Source: Sipunculus nudus | Lineage: Eukaryota; Annelida; Sipuncula; Golfingiida; Sipunculidae | NCBI GenBank assembly: GCA_026874595.1 | Contig: CM049309.1 | Span: 91,596,723-91,660,722, forward strand | Reading direction: 5' to 3' | DNA: 64,000 nt | In this document: positions 36,601-51,600 of the stretch, piece by piece | How positions within the stretch are numbered: the stretch's first letter is position 1 | How the letters are laid out: the number at the start of each line of letters is the position of its first letter | Program-made: the position numbers and the translations under genes | Notes under the pieces: model-generated | Database searches by the model: none | Seen by the model: only the letters and a program-made list of their open reading frames with translations | Told to the model about the DNA's origin: nothing

Positions 36601-39600
36601 AGGAATATCTAAAATCATAAATCTACATTTTTTAAAAGCTTTTTATAAACATTCTTGTCAATATTAACCAAAGATAACCTGAAACTAAATGTCTAGAGGC
36701 ATAATCTAACAGATGTTGATAAACTGGTACCAGGCTAGATATATCTGTTTCAAACAGCTTACATATATGGTAAAATGATTCAATTCAATCTTTATAATTC
36801 AGCCAAAATTCATTCTTTGAAACCATAAAAGACAAATATTATAAGAATTATTCAGGGGATTATTCTTGTAAAATATAAAACAAATTGGCCTCAGTGGCGT
36901 CAGTCAAAAACGTTTTGCAGGTTTATAACTCATATGCAACAAGGGACCCATGGGTCACGGCGCTCAGCTGATGTTTGAAATGTTTGCAAATGCAAAATAT
37001 GCAAAATATTCTATTGAAATGTTTTTCATTTATATAAGCCTTTGAGAAGCTAAGAGGAAAGGGGCCCTCCTACTTGGTTATAGTAAAGTTATAAATATAT
37101 GATTGCAAACTAATACTCTGACAAGACGGTCATGAAGAAAAACAGTAACAGTTTTGAGATACTGTGATGCATATGAAAAATTTAGATGGACAGGCAAGTG
37201 GACAGAATGAACTAATACCTTTATTTCACTTTCAAGAGAATAATGCATTTAAGTTTATGCACTTAAGCCTATTTTTTAGCATATCCACTTTTTCCATTTT
37301 CAGTTTTTACCTGATTCATTTTTTTTATTTACAGGTTTTATAAATTTGTAATAAAAAAACTGAAAATATAAGTTAAAATATTAGAATTCTAAGTTGCAAT
37401 CATTATATATCCAGAGTGTAGCTCATATTGGGTCATAAAATGCATACACATATATTTTATTATTTTTAAATCACAAATATTTAAACTGAATTTAAAAGAA
37501 AACTAGAATACGGGTAGTTGACACTTGTCGACTATGTGTATCCGCCAAAATCAGAGAAGGACGGGTGAAGTGAGGCATGGATTGAGTGGCAAGGGGATAT
37601 AGAGTTACAGGTGTTACATATTAGAATGGATCTCTGCCACATAAGCATGATTGTAGGTGGCGCCACCTGTTATTTGAACAAGAAACTATCCAAGATGTAC
37701 ACACATGCAAAATTTCATGTGGAAAAGTCAAACCACTGCAGAGATATGAGTGATTTTATCCTACAGCAGACAAACAGATGGACGCTGTGCAAAAATGGCT
37801 GCAGGAGGCGCTACCATTTTTGTGTATGTTATAAAGCTCTCCAAGGGCTACATTTGTGCAAAAGAATTTTCCTGATTGGTCAAACGGTTCCAGAGATAAA
37901 AGCATTAATGTCTGCAGCGTGAACGTGAATGTAGGTGGCGCCACCTGTCATAAAATCAAGAAAGCTATGCAGGATGTATATGCATGCCAAATTACAGGTA
38001 GTTTGGTCAAACCACTGCAGAGATGAGAGTGATTTTAACCCAAGGCAGATGAACAGATGGACGCTGTGCAAAAATGGCTGCAGGTGGCGCCACCATTTTT
38101 GTGTATGTTATAAAGCTGTCCAAGGGCTACATTTGTGGAAAAATTTTTTCCTGATTGGTTGAAAGAGTCCGGAGATATAAGCATGGATGTCTACAGCGTG
38201 AACGAAGGTGGCGCCACCTGTCATAAAATCAAGAAAGCTATGCCGGATGTATAGGCATGCTGAATTTCAGGTAATTTGGTCAAACCACTGCAGAGATATG
38301 AGTGATTTTATCCTACAGCAGACAAACAGATGGACGCTGTGCAAAAATGGCTGCAGGAGGCGCCACCATTTTTGTGTAGGTTATAAAGCTATCCAAGGAC
38401 TACATTTGTGTAAATTTTTTTTTCCTGATTGGTCAAACAGTTCCGGAGATATGAGCTTGGATGTCTGCAGCGTTAACATGAATGTAGGTGGCGCCACCTG
38501 TCATAAAATCAAGAAAGCTATCTAGGATGTATACGCATGCCGAATTTTAGTTGAATTAGTCACTGCAGAGATATGAGTGATTTTAACCCAAGCCAGATGA
38601 ACAGATGGACACTGTGCAAACATGGTTGCAGGTTGCGCCACCTTTTGTTGTGTATGTTATTAAGCTATCCCAGGGCTACATTTGTGTAAAATTTGTTTCC
38701 TGATCGGTCAAACGGTTCCCGAGATATATGGGTTTATGTGTGGAAACAGACACACAAACGGACGCTGGGCAGAAAGGAAAGGTCAGAGGTCAAGGTCACT
38801 TGGTTAGGCACCAGTTCACATGTGACCCAATAATTTGTGTAAGTTTCGGAAAAAATCCGTCCAGTAGTCTCAGAGGAGTTCTCCGGAAACGAACGTGGCG
38901 GCGGCAGAAACCGGTCAAAAACATAGTATCCGCAAAACTTCGTTTTGGGGGATACAATAATGCCACAACATGGCATCTACAAGATTATTCCTTGAATCAC
39001 TATTAAAAAGTTTTGCACATCAGAGTTTTCAGTACATGCTTAATTTTATTCACTGAAATGAAATAAAAGATTCAGTAAATTTGATAAAATAAAAACATCT
39101 TTTCAAAAAAAGTATACACACTGTTGGTTGAATGAGAGACAAACAATATCATTATGCTTATTACAATCTAAGCTATAATTTATTACTGGAATTAATAGTC
39201 AATTTCACACCTGGTGAAGTTTTTACTCTTCTAAAGTAAGGAATTACTTATCTGATGAACATCCACACTTTCATACCAATACACCACTTTGTGGACACAA
39301 TTCAATGTGCACTTTAATCATTGTAACCCTGGTGGTACAATACAAAATCTAAAATGTGACAAAGACAAGAATAAAATAAAATACAGAAAATTATAACATT
39401 CATCTAGTTAATGCACCATCGGGGGGGGGGGGGGGAGTGCAGGGCAGGTGGGAAGCCTGCTGGTAGTGGCCAAGCTGAGCCAAGGCAAGCTACCTGGGGT
39501 GGGTTACATAATGCAAGTGAAGGCTGTACTACTAGGTGGGCTAGATGTAAACAACACTTGACATGGTGTATGGAAACTTGAATAAAAGCTACTCTTTTCA

Positions 39601-42600
39601 ATCAATTTCTTTGAAATTTCTAATTTTAAAAGATTAAATCCTTATGTATATGTTGTGAAAATTAAATCAACAGTGCTTACAGGGAAAAAAAGTGCCATTG
39701 CAAAGTTGGACAAAATTTAAGGTACTGATTTTTTATTTATGCTAATAACTTGACAAATTTGCAAAATTCAGATCTAATTTTGGGTAAACAATTGAGTGTG
39801 ATTAAATAAAGTTATATTCCTCAAAAAAAGTCTCCAGCTTCAGCAATTCTCATGTTAGGCGAGTAAATATATTTCCTGATTTTTTAAAAATTGCATTATA
39901 TTTGGGCCCATAACTTCAAAATAATACCCAATACTGACCTAATTTTTGGTATGTTCATAAAAATTTATAGAAGAAAATAAATACTAAATATGATCAAAAA
40001 CAGATCAGTGGTTTTGATATTAGGCAGCCTTAAACAATGATTTTTTTAATTGAAAACGGAGGTTTTTCCTTAATATCTCGAAGGAACGAAGTCCTAATGT
40101 TCCAATTTTCGGTATGGTAGGAGATTTTGGGGACATCTAATGGTATGCAAAGTTTTGGATTCGTAGGTCCAACGGTTTTAAAACGTGCCCTGTTAACGGC
40201 CGGACGACGGACAAAGGACCATGACTGTAGCTCAGATGACATATAGTCAGCTGAGCTAAAAATACAGCAAAATGGCTAAGTAAAGCTTCCCATAACTCAG
40301 CCAAAAATCACTGAACCAAAACCATTTGAACAAACTTGAATTATCAACATCAAAGGATGATTAATGTGTGAGATTTAAGAATTTGGCCCAGTGGTTTTTG
40401 AGAATATGATCTTTGTAGCCACTGAGCTAAAATAAACTGTTATGGCATATGACTAAATTCAGCTTCCCATAACTCCGCTAAAAGTCACTGAACTGAGACC
40501 AATTGAACAAACTTCAGAAAGCACTACCCTAGGATCATTTCTGTGCGATATTAAACAATTTGGCCATATGGTTTCAGAAAAGAAGTTTTTAGTAGCCCTC
40601 AGTATGATCCGGCACTGATGACCCCGTACAAAAAAGGCTGATGCAGGTGGCGCCACCAATATCTCAATTTCAGATTTGACTCATGTGACCAACACTGGCA
40701 TAAAATTTATTGATGATAGCTTCAGCCGTTTCTGAGATTGTAATTTTAGTATGCTTTTTTAGACAGATGACTAAGTTCAACTTCCTGTAACTTGGCCAAA
40801 AATCACTGAACTTAGACCATTCGAACAAACTTGTGAGAGATTGTTCCAGAAATCATTTTTGTGAAATACTGGACAATTTGGCTGAACAGTTTAGGAGAAG
40901 AAGATTTTTAAAGCTTTTTTAGCTTTTTCCCTATAAAATCTAAGAAAATGGAGTTAGCCAAAATATAAGCAAAATCCCATAGAGTTTTTTAGATGACTAT
41001 TTTTTGCATAAAATTTCGTGATGCCAACTCTTGCCATTTTCAAGATGGGTTATCGTACGGCCGACGGCCGACGCCACACCATCGCATAAGCTCATAGGTT
41101 CCCTAAAAATTCCTGGACCCAGTCATCGAGACGGTGATCCAGATCATCCCCATAAATTAATCAACTGCATCATTGCAGAAATTTCCTGAAAATTTCATCA
41201 ACAGCTGTTAATAACTTTTTGAGAAAGGTTGCTAATGGACAAACAGACAGGCAAGCCAACGCCAGCAAAAACATAACCCCCACTGCTTGGCGAAAGTTAT
41301 AATACCTGGCTTATAATGGCATCTCATAATAGAAAGATGGATGACTAGTTCATCACTGTAGCTAAACTAATCATTATTATCATTGGTTTTCAACATACTA
41401 CTATACTTCTGATATGAACGACTCAGTTTCAGTTCTGTCTTCACGTTCAACAGATGCAACTCACCTCCAAAAGGGATGGTGTCACTTCAGCATGGTCGTA
41501 CATCAGACAGTTGAAGGAGCCGTACACTCCATCGTTCACATAGTACATGTAATGTGGCTCATCATTAGCTGATGGCGCATCCATTTCTGAAGTGAAAAAA
41601 CAATTATCAGTTTAAGAATTTTGGATGAAGGGAAGGAAACTAGTGTAATTTCTTGGGAACTGAAAAAGAATAACAGAGTAATCTTCGACATTTAAATCAT
41701 TTTCTGGAATTTGGTTGCTTCATATGACCACATGGATTAAAATGTTTATTCTAAACTCTGCTAGTCATAGGATTTTCTTAGTGTTTCAAAAATTTTTTTT
41801 TTTAAAATTGCAAAATCGAAAAGATGAAACTTCCAGAAATTCAATATTTTGTGGGGAACCTGGTTATACCAAACATTACATAAACACTGGGGCTTTATTT
41901 ATTTATTTTGTCGATTCTGTCAATGTCTGCACTGTTGTGTCAGTAGTAGAACACTCACCTTCAGCTATACCATCCCTAGCCGTGCAGCGCTTGGCAATGA
42001 TATTCACTGCCAGTGTGAATGCCGAGGCAACAAAGAAACGGCCTGGCTCTGAAATGATCCTCACACCCATGTCTGCTGGGAAGTAGCTGTCAAGGGCTGG
42101 ACGAAGCTCGGCACAGATCTGAAATACCAACAGTCACTCAGAATCAAGAACTGCACTGACCTGTAACTATGTATTGCTGGGGGTAGAATCATTATAGGAT
42201 CTAGCGCTCGAAACATGTAATGCTATAATTAGTACAATTAATCCTGGGAAGGAAACCTGTGATGGACCAGCTACCATCGAGGAGTTTTAACTCCTAAGTC
42301 GCATCAAGATACATCAACCAGAATAAGCTACGGGCTGATGAGCCAGTAGGCCTGGGTGTAAAAGCCCAACAGACCTTGCCCTTTTTCTGATTTGCCATCA
42401 ATAGGGACACTGATCTTGTTTTAAATTGGGTAAAATTCTGTTTTTCAAGTTCACAGATTCTGTTTTTTTCCATTTTCTTTTAAATGCATGTACAGTAGAT
42501 CCACGTTTTGCCTGCGCGGCTGTAAAATGGCACTTGTAAGTGAAAATCTGGACTTCTTTTTCCTGACAAGGGATGCGGCTATAATGCTAATAATAGGAGA

Positions 42601-45600
42601 GTTGGGCTGAAATCAAGCATGTACATGAGACTCAACTGGCCGCCGAGGCATAATGGGCAATAACAGAAAGAGAAAGGAAGAAGTGAATAATTAGAATATA
42701 TATTTTCAGAGACTGCATATTTGTATATTGATTTTATTAATTGTTAATTTTATAAAAAACAAGGCCTACAAGCCTAATGCGAACCTGTGCAAAGTTTGGG
42801 AGTGTGTATGGAGGTTTATTTTTAAAATTTAATATTGATCCTTTTAAGTCCTGCATATCTACCTTAGTCATTATGATTTCAGCAAAATGGACATTTCGGA
42901 CCTGCAAGTTTCAGACTAGGACATTTTAAAATTAGAATATGGGTAGTCATCAAGCGACTATGTGTATCCACAGAAATCAGAGTGGGACGGGTGACGTGAG
43001 GCATGGATTAAGTGGCAAGGGGAATAAAGTGAGGTGTGTTGAATATTAGCATGGATGTCTGCAGCTTAAACGTGAATGTAAAATCGAAAAATTGTCCAGG
43101 ATATATAAACCTGCAAAATTTCAGGTGGATAAGTCAAAACCACTGCTGAGATATGAGTGATTTTATCCCAAGGCAGATGAACAAATGGACGCTGTGCTTA
43201 AGTGGTGGCAGGTGGCGCCACCAGTTTTGCCTATGATGAAGAGCTATGTGAGATCTATACACATGCAAAATTTTGGCCCAATCAGTTAAACGGTTCCCGA
43301 GATATGAGTGTGGATGTCTGCAGAGTAAACCTGAATGTAGGTGGCGCCACCTGTCATAAAATCAAGAGAGCTGTCCAGGATGTATAAATCTGCAAAATTT
43401 CAGGTGGATAAGTCAAACCACTGCTGAGATATGAGTGATTTTATCCCAAGGCAGATGAAGAGATGGATGCTGTGCATAAATGGTTGCAGGTGGCGCCACC
43501 AGTTTTGCCTATGATGAAGAGCTATGTGAGATCTATACACATGCAAATATTTGGCCCAATTGGTCAAACGGTTCACAAAATATGAGCTTGGATGTCTGCA
43601 GAGTAAACATGAATGTAGGTGGCGCCACCTTTCATAAAATCGAGAAAGCTTTCCAGGATGTATAAACCTGCAAAATTTCAGGTAGATATGTCAAACCACT
43701 GCTGAGATATGAGTGATTTTACACCAAGGCAGATGAACCAATGGATGCTGTGCATAAATTGTTGTAGGTGGCGCCTCCAGTTTTGCATATAATGAAGAGC
43801 TATGTAAAATCTATACATATGCAAAATTTTGGCCCAATTGGTCAAACAGTTCCCGAGATATAAGCGTGGATGTCTGCAGAGTAAACGTGAATGTAAGTGG
43901 CGCCACCTGTCATAAATCGAGAAAGCTATCCAGGATGTATAAACCTGCAAAATTTCAGGTGGATAAGTCAAACCACTGCTGAGATATGAGTGATATTATC
44001 CCAAGGCGGATGAACAGATGGATGCTGTGCAAAAATGGTTGCAGGTGGCGCCACCAGTTTTGCCTATGAAGAGCTATGTGAGGTCTATACACATGCAAAA
44101 TTTGGGCCCAATCGGTCAAACTGTTCCCAAGATATGAGCTTGGATGTCTGCAAAGTAAACGTGAATGAAGGTGGCGCAACCTGTCATAAAATCGAGAAAG
44201 CTGTCCAGGATGTATAAATCTGCAAATTTTCAGGTGGATAAGTCAAACCACTGCTGATATATGAGTGATATTATCCCAAGGTAGATGAACATATGGATGC
44301 TGTGCATAAATGGTTGCAGGTGGCGCCACCGGTTTAGCCTTTCATGAAGAGCTATGTGAGATCTTTACACATGCAAAATTTTGGCCCAATCGGTCAAACT
44401 GTTCCCGAGATATGAGCTTGGATGTCTGCAGAGTAAACGTGAATGTAGGTTGCGCAACCTGTCATAAAATCGAGAATGCTGTCAAGGATGTATAAACCTG
44501 CCAAATTAGAGTGGATGAGTCAAACCACTGCTGCTAAATGAGTGATTTATCCCAAGGCAGATGAACAGATGGGATGCACATGCATTAATGGTTGCAGGTG
44601 GCGCCACCAGTTTTGCATTTGATGAAGAGCTATGTGAGATCTATACACATGCAAAATTTTGGCCCAATCGGTCAAACAGTTCCCAAGATTTATGCTTGGC
44701 TGTGTGCAGAGTAAACGTGAATGTAGATGGCGCCACCTGTCATAAAATCAAATGACCTGTTCAGGATCTATAACCCTGCAAAAATTCGAGTGGATTAGTC
44801 AAACCACTGCTGCTATATGAGTGATTTATCCCAAGGCAGATGAACAGATGGGTGCTGTGCATTAATGGTTGCAGGTGGCGCCACCAGTTTTGCCTATGAT
44901 GAAGAGCTATGTGAGATCTATACACATGCAAAATTTTGGCCCAATTGGTCAAACAGTTCCCGAGGTATGAGCTTGGATGTCTATAGAGTTAACGTGAATG
45001 TAGGTGGCACCACCTGTCATAAATCGAGGAAGCTGTCAAGGATGTATAAACTTGCAAAATTGCAGGTAGATAAGTCGAACCACTGCTGAGATATGAGTGA
45101 TTTTATCCCAAGGCAGATGAACAGATGGATGCTGTGCATAAATGGTTGCAGGTGGCGCTACCGGTTTTGCCTATGATGAAGAGCTATGTGAGATCTATAC
45201 ACATGCAAAATTATGGCCCAATCAGTCAAACTGTTTCCAAGATATGAGCTTGGATGTCTGCAGAGTTAATGTGAATGAAGGTGGTGCCACCTGTCATAAA
45301 ATCGAGAAAGCTGTCCATGATGTATAAACCTGCAAATTTTCAGGTGGATAAGTCAAACTACTGCTGAGATATAAGTGATTTTATCCCAAGGCAGATGAAC
45401 AGATGGCCGCTGTGCATAAGTGGTTGCAGGTGGCGCCACCATTTTTAGTGTATGTTATAAAGCTTTAAAAGGGCTACATTTGTGCAAAATTTTTAGCCTG
45501 ATCGGTCAAACAGTTCCAAAGATATGAGCTTAGATGTCTGCAGAGTAAACATGAATGTAGGTGGCGCCACCTGTCATAAAATCGAGAAACCTGTCCAGGA

Positions 45601-48600
45601 TGTATAAACCTGCAAAATTTCAGGTGGATAAGTCAAACCACTGCTGAGATATGAGTGATATTATCCCAAAGCAGATGAACAGATGGACGCTGTGCAAAAA
45701 TGGTTGCAGGTGGCGCCACCATTTTTAGTGTATGTTATAAAGCTTTCAAAGGGCTACATTTGTGCAAAATTTTTAGCCTGATCGGTCAAACAGTTCCCGA
45801 GATATGCGGATTTATGTGTGGAAACAGATGCACAAATGGACGCTGGGCAGCAAGGAAAGGTCAGAGGTCAACCAAAAATGAAGGGGCAGCAGTTCACATG
45901 TGACCTTATGATAAACCCAATTCGCTTAAAATGCAAACCAAGTTTTTTCAAACAGTTGAGAGATATAGTTCCAATAATCTGGGAATTCTGCATCTAAACA
46001 TTGTGTCTAGACGTCTAGACGCTGTGTCTAGACGTCTATAGACACATTGTCTAGACACCCCCTCCCCAGAGCCAGGTCAGTTGCCATGGTGATGTCTGGA
46101 CCCCACCTGTTTGTACTGAGTGACCTCTTGACTTGGCTGCTGAAACTCAGAATGTTGTCAAATCTGTTTTCAAATACAGAAAGCCTTTTTCAATTGGCTA
46201 CAATGCTTTTTTAATACTGTAATTACCCAATCTATTCTTATAAAAATGTCAGAACCCTACCATAGAATAATTCTTGTAAAGTTTAAACCAATCAGCTTAA
46301 CAGTTTCATTATAAATTAGTGTATAAGCTAGAAGAGTTTAAAATTACATTTTCGCTTGTAAACAAGGGACCTATGGGTCACTGTGCTCAGCTGACGTTAA
46401 CCTTGAAGGTAAAAATCTAAAATAATATCAAATGGAGATAAAGTGTAAGAGGAAGAGGTAATAAAGGCCATGGTTGGTTTATATGATTGGTTTGTATTGA
46501 TGAGCAAGAAATTGTTGCAAATAATATTTGTGACCTGACCATGTGTTTCCTAATGTTGAAACTGAAGCATGTGAGCAGTTTGTGAACAAATGATCTGTAC
46601 AATTACCATGATCATTAGTTGGCTTTTCGATTAACTGTTGACTTTTCAGTAGTTTACACATTTGTTCAATCGAATCTTTTTTTTTGTATAATATATATTA
46701 TTAAATATATGTTTTTTTTTTAATGAAATGTATACAGTTGAAATATAACTAATTAACAACATAAAACATGGCAAACAAAGCCTGATCTCAAATTCTGCTG
46801 ATGCCGGAAAATAATGAACAAATGTTTGTAATAAATCCTCATTTTTTTATCACATCAATTTTTTTTTAATTTAAGTTTATATTTCTATACATTTTCAATA
46901 TAACATATATATCTGAATATAAAAGTTGATTCATAATTCTCAATTGCATCATCATAAATCTCAATCTTGTCAGATAACACCACATCATGCATACAAATGT
47001 TTATTTATTTTTTACCACAAAAATATATCTTTTAAATCTGCATAACAATAAATATCTAAAAAAAATACTTGATTTAGATTTCACAATTTTTTATTGTGTC
47101 TTTATTTATCCATAATGTGCTTCATATTTTATCATAATTTAAGCATACTGATGGGTTCCATTATGAATGGTAAAATCATTTAAAAGAAAAATGATTTCTT
47201 TAAAAATGCTACATTACACAACATTGCATCTTCTGGATTACACCTTGAATTACTTTTTCAAGGAAAGGTTTTGCATATCAGAGTGGAAACAGCATTACAA
47301 TTAAGGAGATACAGTGAAAACAATAACAATACTGCATAACACTTGGTGGGTTGGGTTTGCGGGGGGGGGGGGGGGGGGTCATTGGGGTGGTGATATGAGA
47401 ATAACTGTACACCTGTCACAGCAGGGGATCTCCCCCAGTGACTGTAACAAATCAGAAACCCTGGCATAGCTGACTTCCAGTGACCTGGAGTGGGACTACA
47501 ATAGAGCCTCAAGAAAAAAATCAATAACTAGCTTAATTTTCAAGCTTTTACTTCCAAATTTCAGATTTGAACAAATTAAATATTTATGTTTACATGCTGT
47601 GAAAATTAAATCAATGGTACTTACAGGAAAAAAACGTGCCATGGTCAAAGTTGGGCAAAATTTAAGGTACTGATTTTATTTTTATGCTAATTACTTAAAA
47701 AATTTACAAAATTCAGATCTAATTTTGGGTAAACAATTGAATCTTAATTAAACATAGTTATATACTTGGGAAAACAGACTCTAGTTTCAAAATTTTTCAT
47801 GTTAAGTGAGTAAATATTTTTCCTGATTTTTCACAAAGTCCATTATGTTTGGGCCCATAACTTAAAGAATTTATACTTAACAGACTTAATTTCTGGCATG
47901 TACATAGGAACTATATAGAAGAATATTTATGGTAAATATGAGGAAAAACAGATGAGTGGTTTTGATATTAGGCAGTCCTGAAGTGTGAAAATAGGATTTT
48001 AATAAAAAATTGAGGTTTTTCCTTAATTTCTCAAAGAAACGAAGTCGCAAAGACCCAGTTTTCGGCTTGGTAGGAGATCTTGGGGACATCTAACATTATG
48101 CTGAATTTTGGATTCCTAGGTCTTACGGTTTCAAAACGTGCCACATCTACGGACGGACGGACGGACGGACGGACGGACAGACAGACGGACGACGGACAAT
48201 GGACCACGACTATAGCTCAGATGACTTATAAGTCAGCTGAGCTAAAAACACATCAATGTAGGTGGTGCCATCAATACCTCAAAATCATATATGACAAACA
48301 TTGGTATAAAATTTGGTAACTATAGCTCTAGCTGTTTCTGAGATTTTAATTTTAGTGCTTTTTTGGACAGATGACTAAGTTCAACCTCCTGTAACTCGGC
48401 CAAAAATCTCCAAACTGGAACCATTCGAACAAACTTGAGAGAGATTGTTCCAGGAATCATTTCTGTGAAATATTGGACAATTTGGCTGGACAGTTTCTGA
48501 TAAGAAGATTTTTAAAGGTTTTTAAGCTTTTTCTCTATAAAGTCAAAATTAATGCAGATATCCAATAATAAGCTCCAGGGCACCAAGTTTCACATGTGAC

Positions 48601-51600
48601 TTATTCTTACATGTAATTAAGAGCTGCTAGCTCTGACAGTTTCTGACTTACAGCCATGGACGGCAGAAAGCCAGCCCTGGACGGCGGACGGACGATGCTG
48701 TGCCATCGAATAAGCTCACAGGTTTGCTAAAAATCGAAAAAATACAGGTGGCCCCACCAGTCTGCAGAAACTGATGTAACACTCCATGATCAATATCCAT
48801 GCAAACAATTATGGTGATCTTTGCATTAGTTGTTCAGATACTTCAGCTTTTGTATCAAATTTTCCATTATTCTGAGCTGTACTTTGGAGTGCCATACAAA
48901 CAATCATGCAAACAATTATGGAGATCTTTGCATTAGTTGTTCAGATACTTCAGCTTTTGTATCAAATTTTCCATTATTCTGAGCTGTACTTTGGAGTGCC
49001 ATAGCTCAAAGGATATGGGTAACAGAGACCTAATTTCAGGTTTCCATGGAGACTTTTCATGGGTCTCCCTGTGTGTCAAGCATGAAGATTCTTGAGATGT
49101 TGCAGTTTTTTTTTTTTTATCGAATTTTCCATTATTCTGAGGGGTAATTGGGAGCCCCACAGCTCAAAGGATAAGGGTAACAGAGACCTTATTTCAGGTT
49201 TCCATGGAGACTTTTCATAAGTCTCTCACTGTGTCAAGAATGAGGATTCTAGGTCCAGTCTTTATGATTTGTGCATTGTTAACAGATGTTTACATTTTTA
49301 AAGGTCCCAAAAATAGAGAAAACAATTCGTAAAAAATCGAAAAATACAGGTGGCCCCACCAGTCTGCAGAAACTGATGAAACATCTCATGATCAATATGT
49401 ATGCCAAAAATCCTGACCATCAGTAATGTAGTTAATGAGATATTGAAGTTTTTGTATGGAATTTTTTACTATTCTGGGGGGGTACTTTGGGGCCTCATAG
49501 TTCGAAGGATTTGGGTAACAGAGACTTCATTTCTGGTTTCCAAGGAGATTTTTCATGGACCTCTCAGAATGTCAAGTTACAAGTTTCTAGGTCCAGTGGT
49601 TACGATTTGTGCCAGGTTAACGGATGGACGGACCGACGGACAACGGACAAAGGGTGATTGCTATAGCTCAGATGACTTACAGTCAGCTGAGCTAAAAATC
49701 CGATAGAGTTTTTCAGATGACTATTTGCCAAAAATTTTGTGAAGCTAGCTCCTGGTGTTTTTGGATAGCTATGGTTAACGTACAGACGATGCATGACGCA
49801 CACCGCATTACGCTGCACCATCGGCACAAGCTCACAGGTTCGTTAATAAAGGGTTAAACAAAAGTTAGCCTAAGACCACTCCTTTTTCTGCAATGAAACT
49901 TCTTGAGCGTTCATGACATTATCATTCATCACATTAACCAACAGATGGCGCTCATAACCACAGAACCAGCTAGTTCCATAATCATTTAATATGACACGTT
50001 TTCCAGCAGACAGTTCAGGCACCAGTGCGCATATACTATGATCACCAGGATCCTGGGAGATCAGGCTGTGCATACATCCACACTGGAGTAATTTACTCAA
50101 AGGTTTTGTTGTTAATTGTATAAAGCACTAGAAATTAAAGTTTGTCATCACAATGAGTGCCGTCAGCTTATATGTTATGGTGTCCCACTGGTTTAATTAG
50201 CCAGGATCAAGGCGCAAGGTTCCCCAAAGCCAGCTAGTGAAAAATGAACTGTGTAAGGACTATACATTAGGGTGTTTTACTGTATTAACAGTCACATACT
50301 GCATTGTGTTCACAGACATTTCATACGACAATAAGAGTTTGTCATAGTTAAAGATGTTAAAGAGAGTTTGGTAAGCATTTACTTGGTGCTACTTTGCATT
50401 GAATATTTATGATCATCATTATTAATGAACTTCAAGACAAGCAATTTTCCAACATGCAGTGTGACAAGGGCAATTCCATGCAGCACTACCTATTCCACAA
50501 TTTCCTCCCGTTTTTCCTTGATCGCAGAAAATCAGTGCCCCTACATAAACAGGAAACTCAAATACTGAATTTGCTACAAAATATGTTCAAAAGCTTTGAA
50601 TATAGTTTTGGTGGGTTTTAGGGGTAAAAATAACTTGGGCCAATGAGACTGTTATATTTAATGAATAAAAAACATCACAAATGTCTCATTGTCTGACCAG
50701 CTGTCCACAATATTGCCGCTGAATTATGTCCATTTAAGCAACACTTATCATCTGCTGTCATCACAGAATAGATTTCTTATACACAAATGGTCATCTTGAG
50801 AGAAATAAAGAGAAGTGAGGAGGGCATTGCTGCTGCTCAGCAGTGTCAGCTGGTACAACCAAAGTTTAGTACAGTAGAACGTCGAATATCCGAAAGCCTC
50901 GAGGGACAAGCTTTTTGTTCGGATGAACGATTGTTTGGATGACGATTTCAAATTAAATTTGTCTGGGAATAATGGTGATAACCGCTGAGTTCGGAACATT
51001 ACCAGTTACTGACTGACCTAAACTGATTGAGCTAGCCCATGATAAACATGTGACAATATATTGTAACATTTTTGATCGATTAAATTTATGTATTAAACTG
51101 AAAACATTATTATATAATACATGTAACATAATAATGCAAACAGCCCTGTGCTTGAAACAATCGATATCGTACCTACATCATGTCACGTTGACTGCCATGA
51201 TAACTGGAATGACCTGCCATGACCTCGAAAGTGCTGCCATCTCTTGGCAGACAGTTAAACTACGGGAACCTTTTTACATGTACTGTATTTTTATTGAAAT
51301 TACAAGCGAGAGGATCGGTTGAATGCACAAGTAAACAAGTTTATGTACACAGTTTTATACACAGTAAATATCGGAGGCACACATTAATTCAACATCTACT
51401 CGCCGCAGTACTCGAGGCCTGGGTGACCACCGGAACGAAGATCAAAGCAATTCTTTAAATCCACCGAGACCAAAGCTTAACCAAGACTGCATGGTCCGGT
51501 GGGGTTGTGTTTATCACACCTACGACCTGCTGTCGGCTACTCAGTAATGGTCTGTTGTAACATTTTGTTTGCACAGGTTAATTACCCCGGCTTGGGCATT

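Larger units (their letters stand above)
36700..41106 (+). mobile_element. H2 element copy 3, 5'-truncated, with nested H1
   Basis: H2 body sequence from about 36700 to 36939, then again from 40260 to the 3' end GGTTCCCTAA at 41106. The 5' head is absent. The H1 at 36940-40259 interrupts it. GGTGGCGCCACC appears near 40646. Confidence 0.75.

Noticed and set aside
41715-42086. 123-codon plus-strand open frame.
   Set aside because: It is antisense to ODC visible exon 6, whose minus-strand frame is conserved.
42491-42680. A pogo-type element starting TACAGTAGATCCACG.
   Set aside because: No inverted right end with TA was found nearby.
43202-45327. Repeated plus-strand frames [20 protein letters not shown].
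   Set aside because: They coincide with the ~278-bp P1 core units and start in the palindrome; they are not a protein repeat family.
34682-45905. Regularly spaced repeats that could suggest a CRISPR array.
   Set aside because: The units are ~140/280 bp with no short repeat-spacer pattern, in a eukaryotic intron; they are P1 cores.
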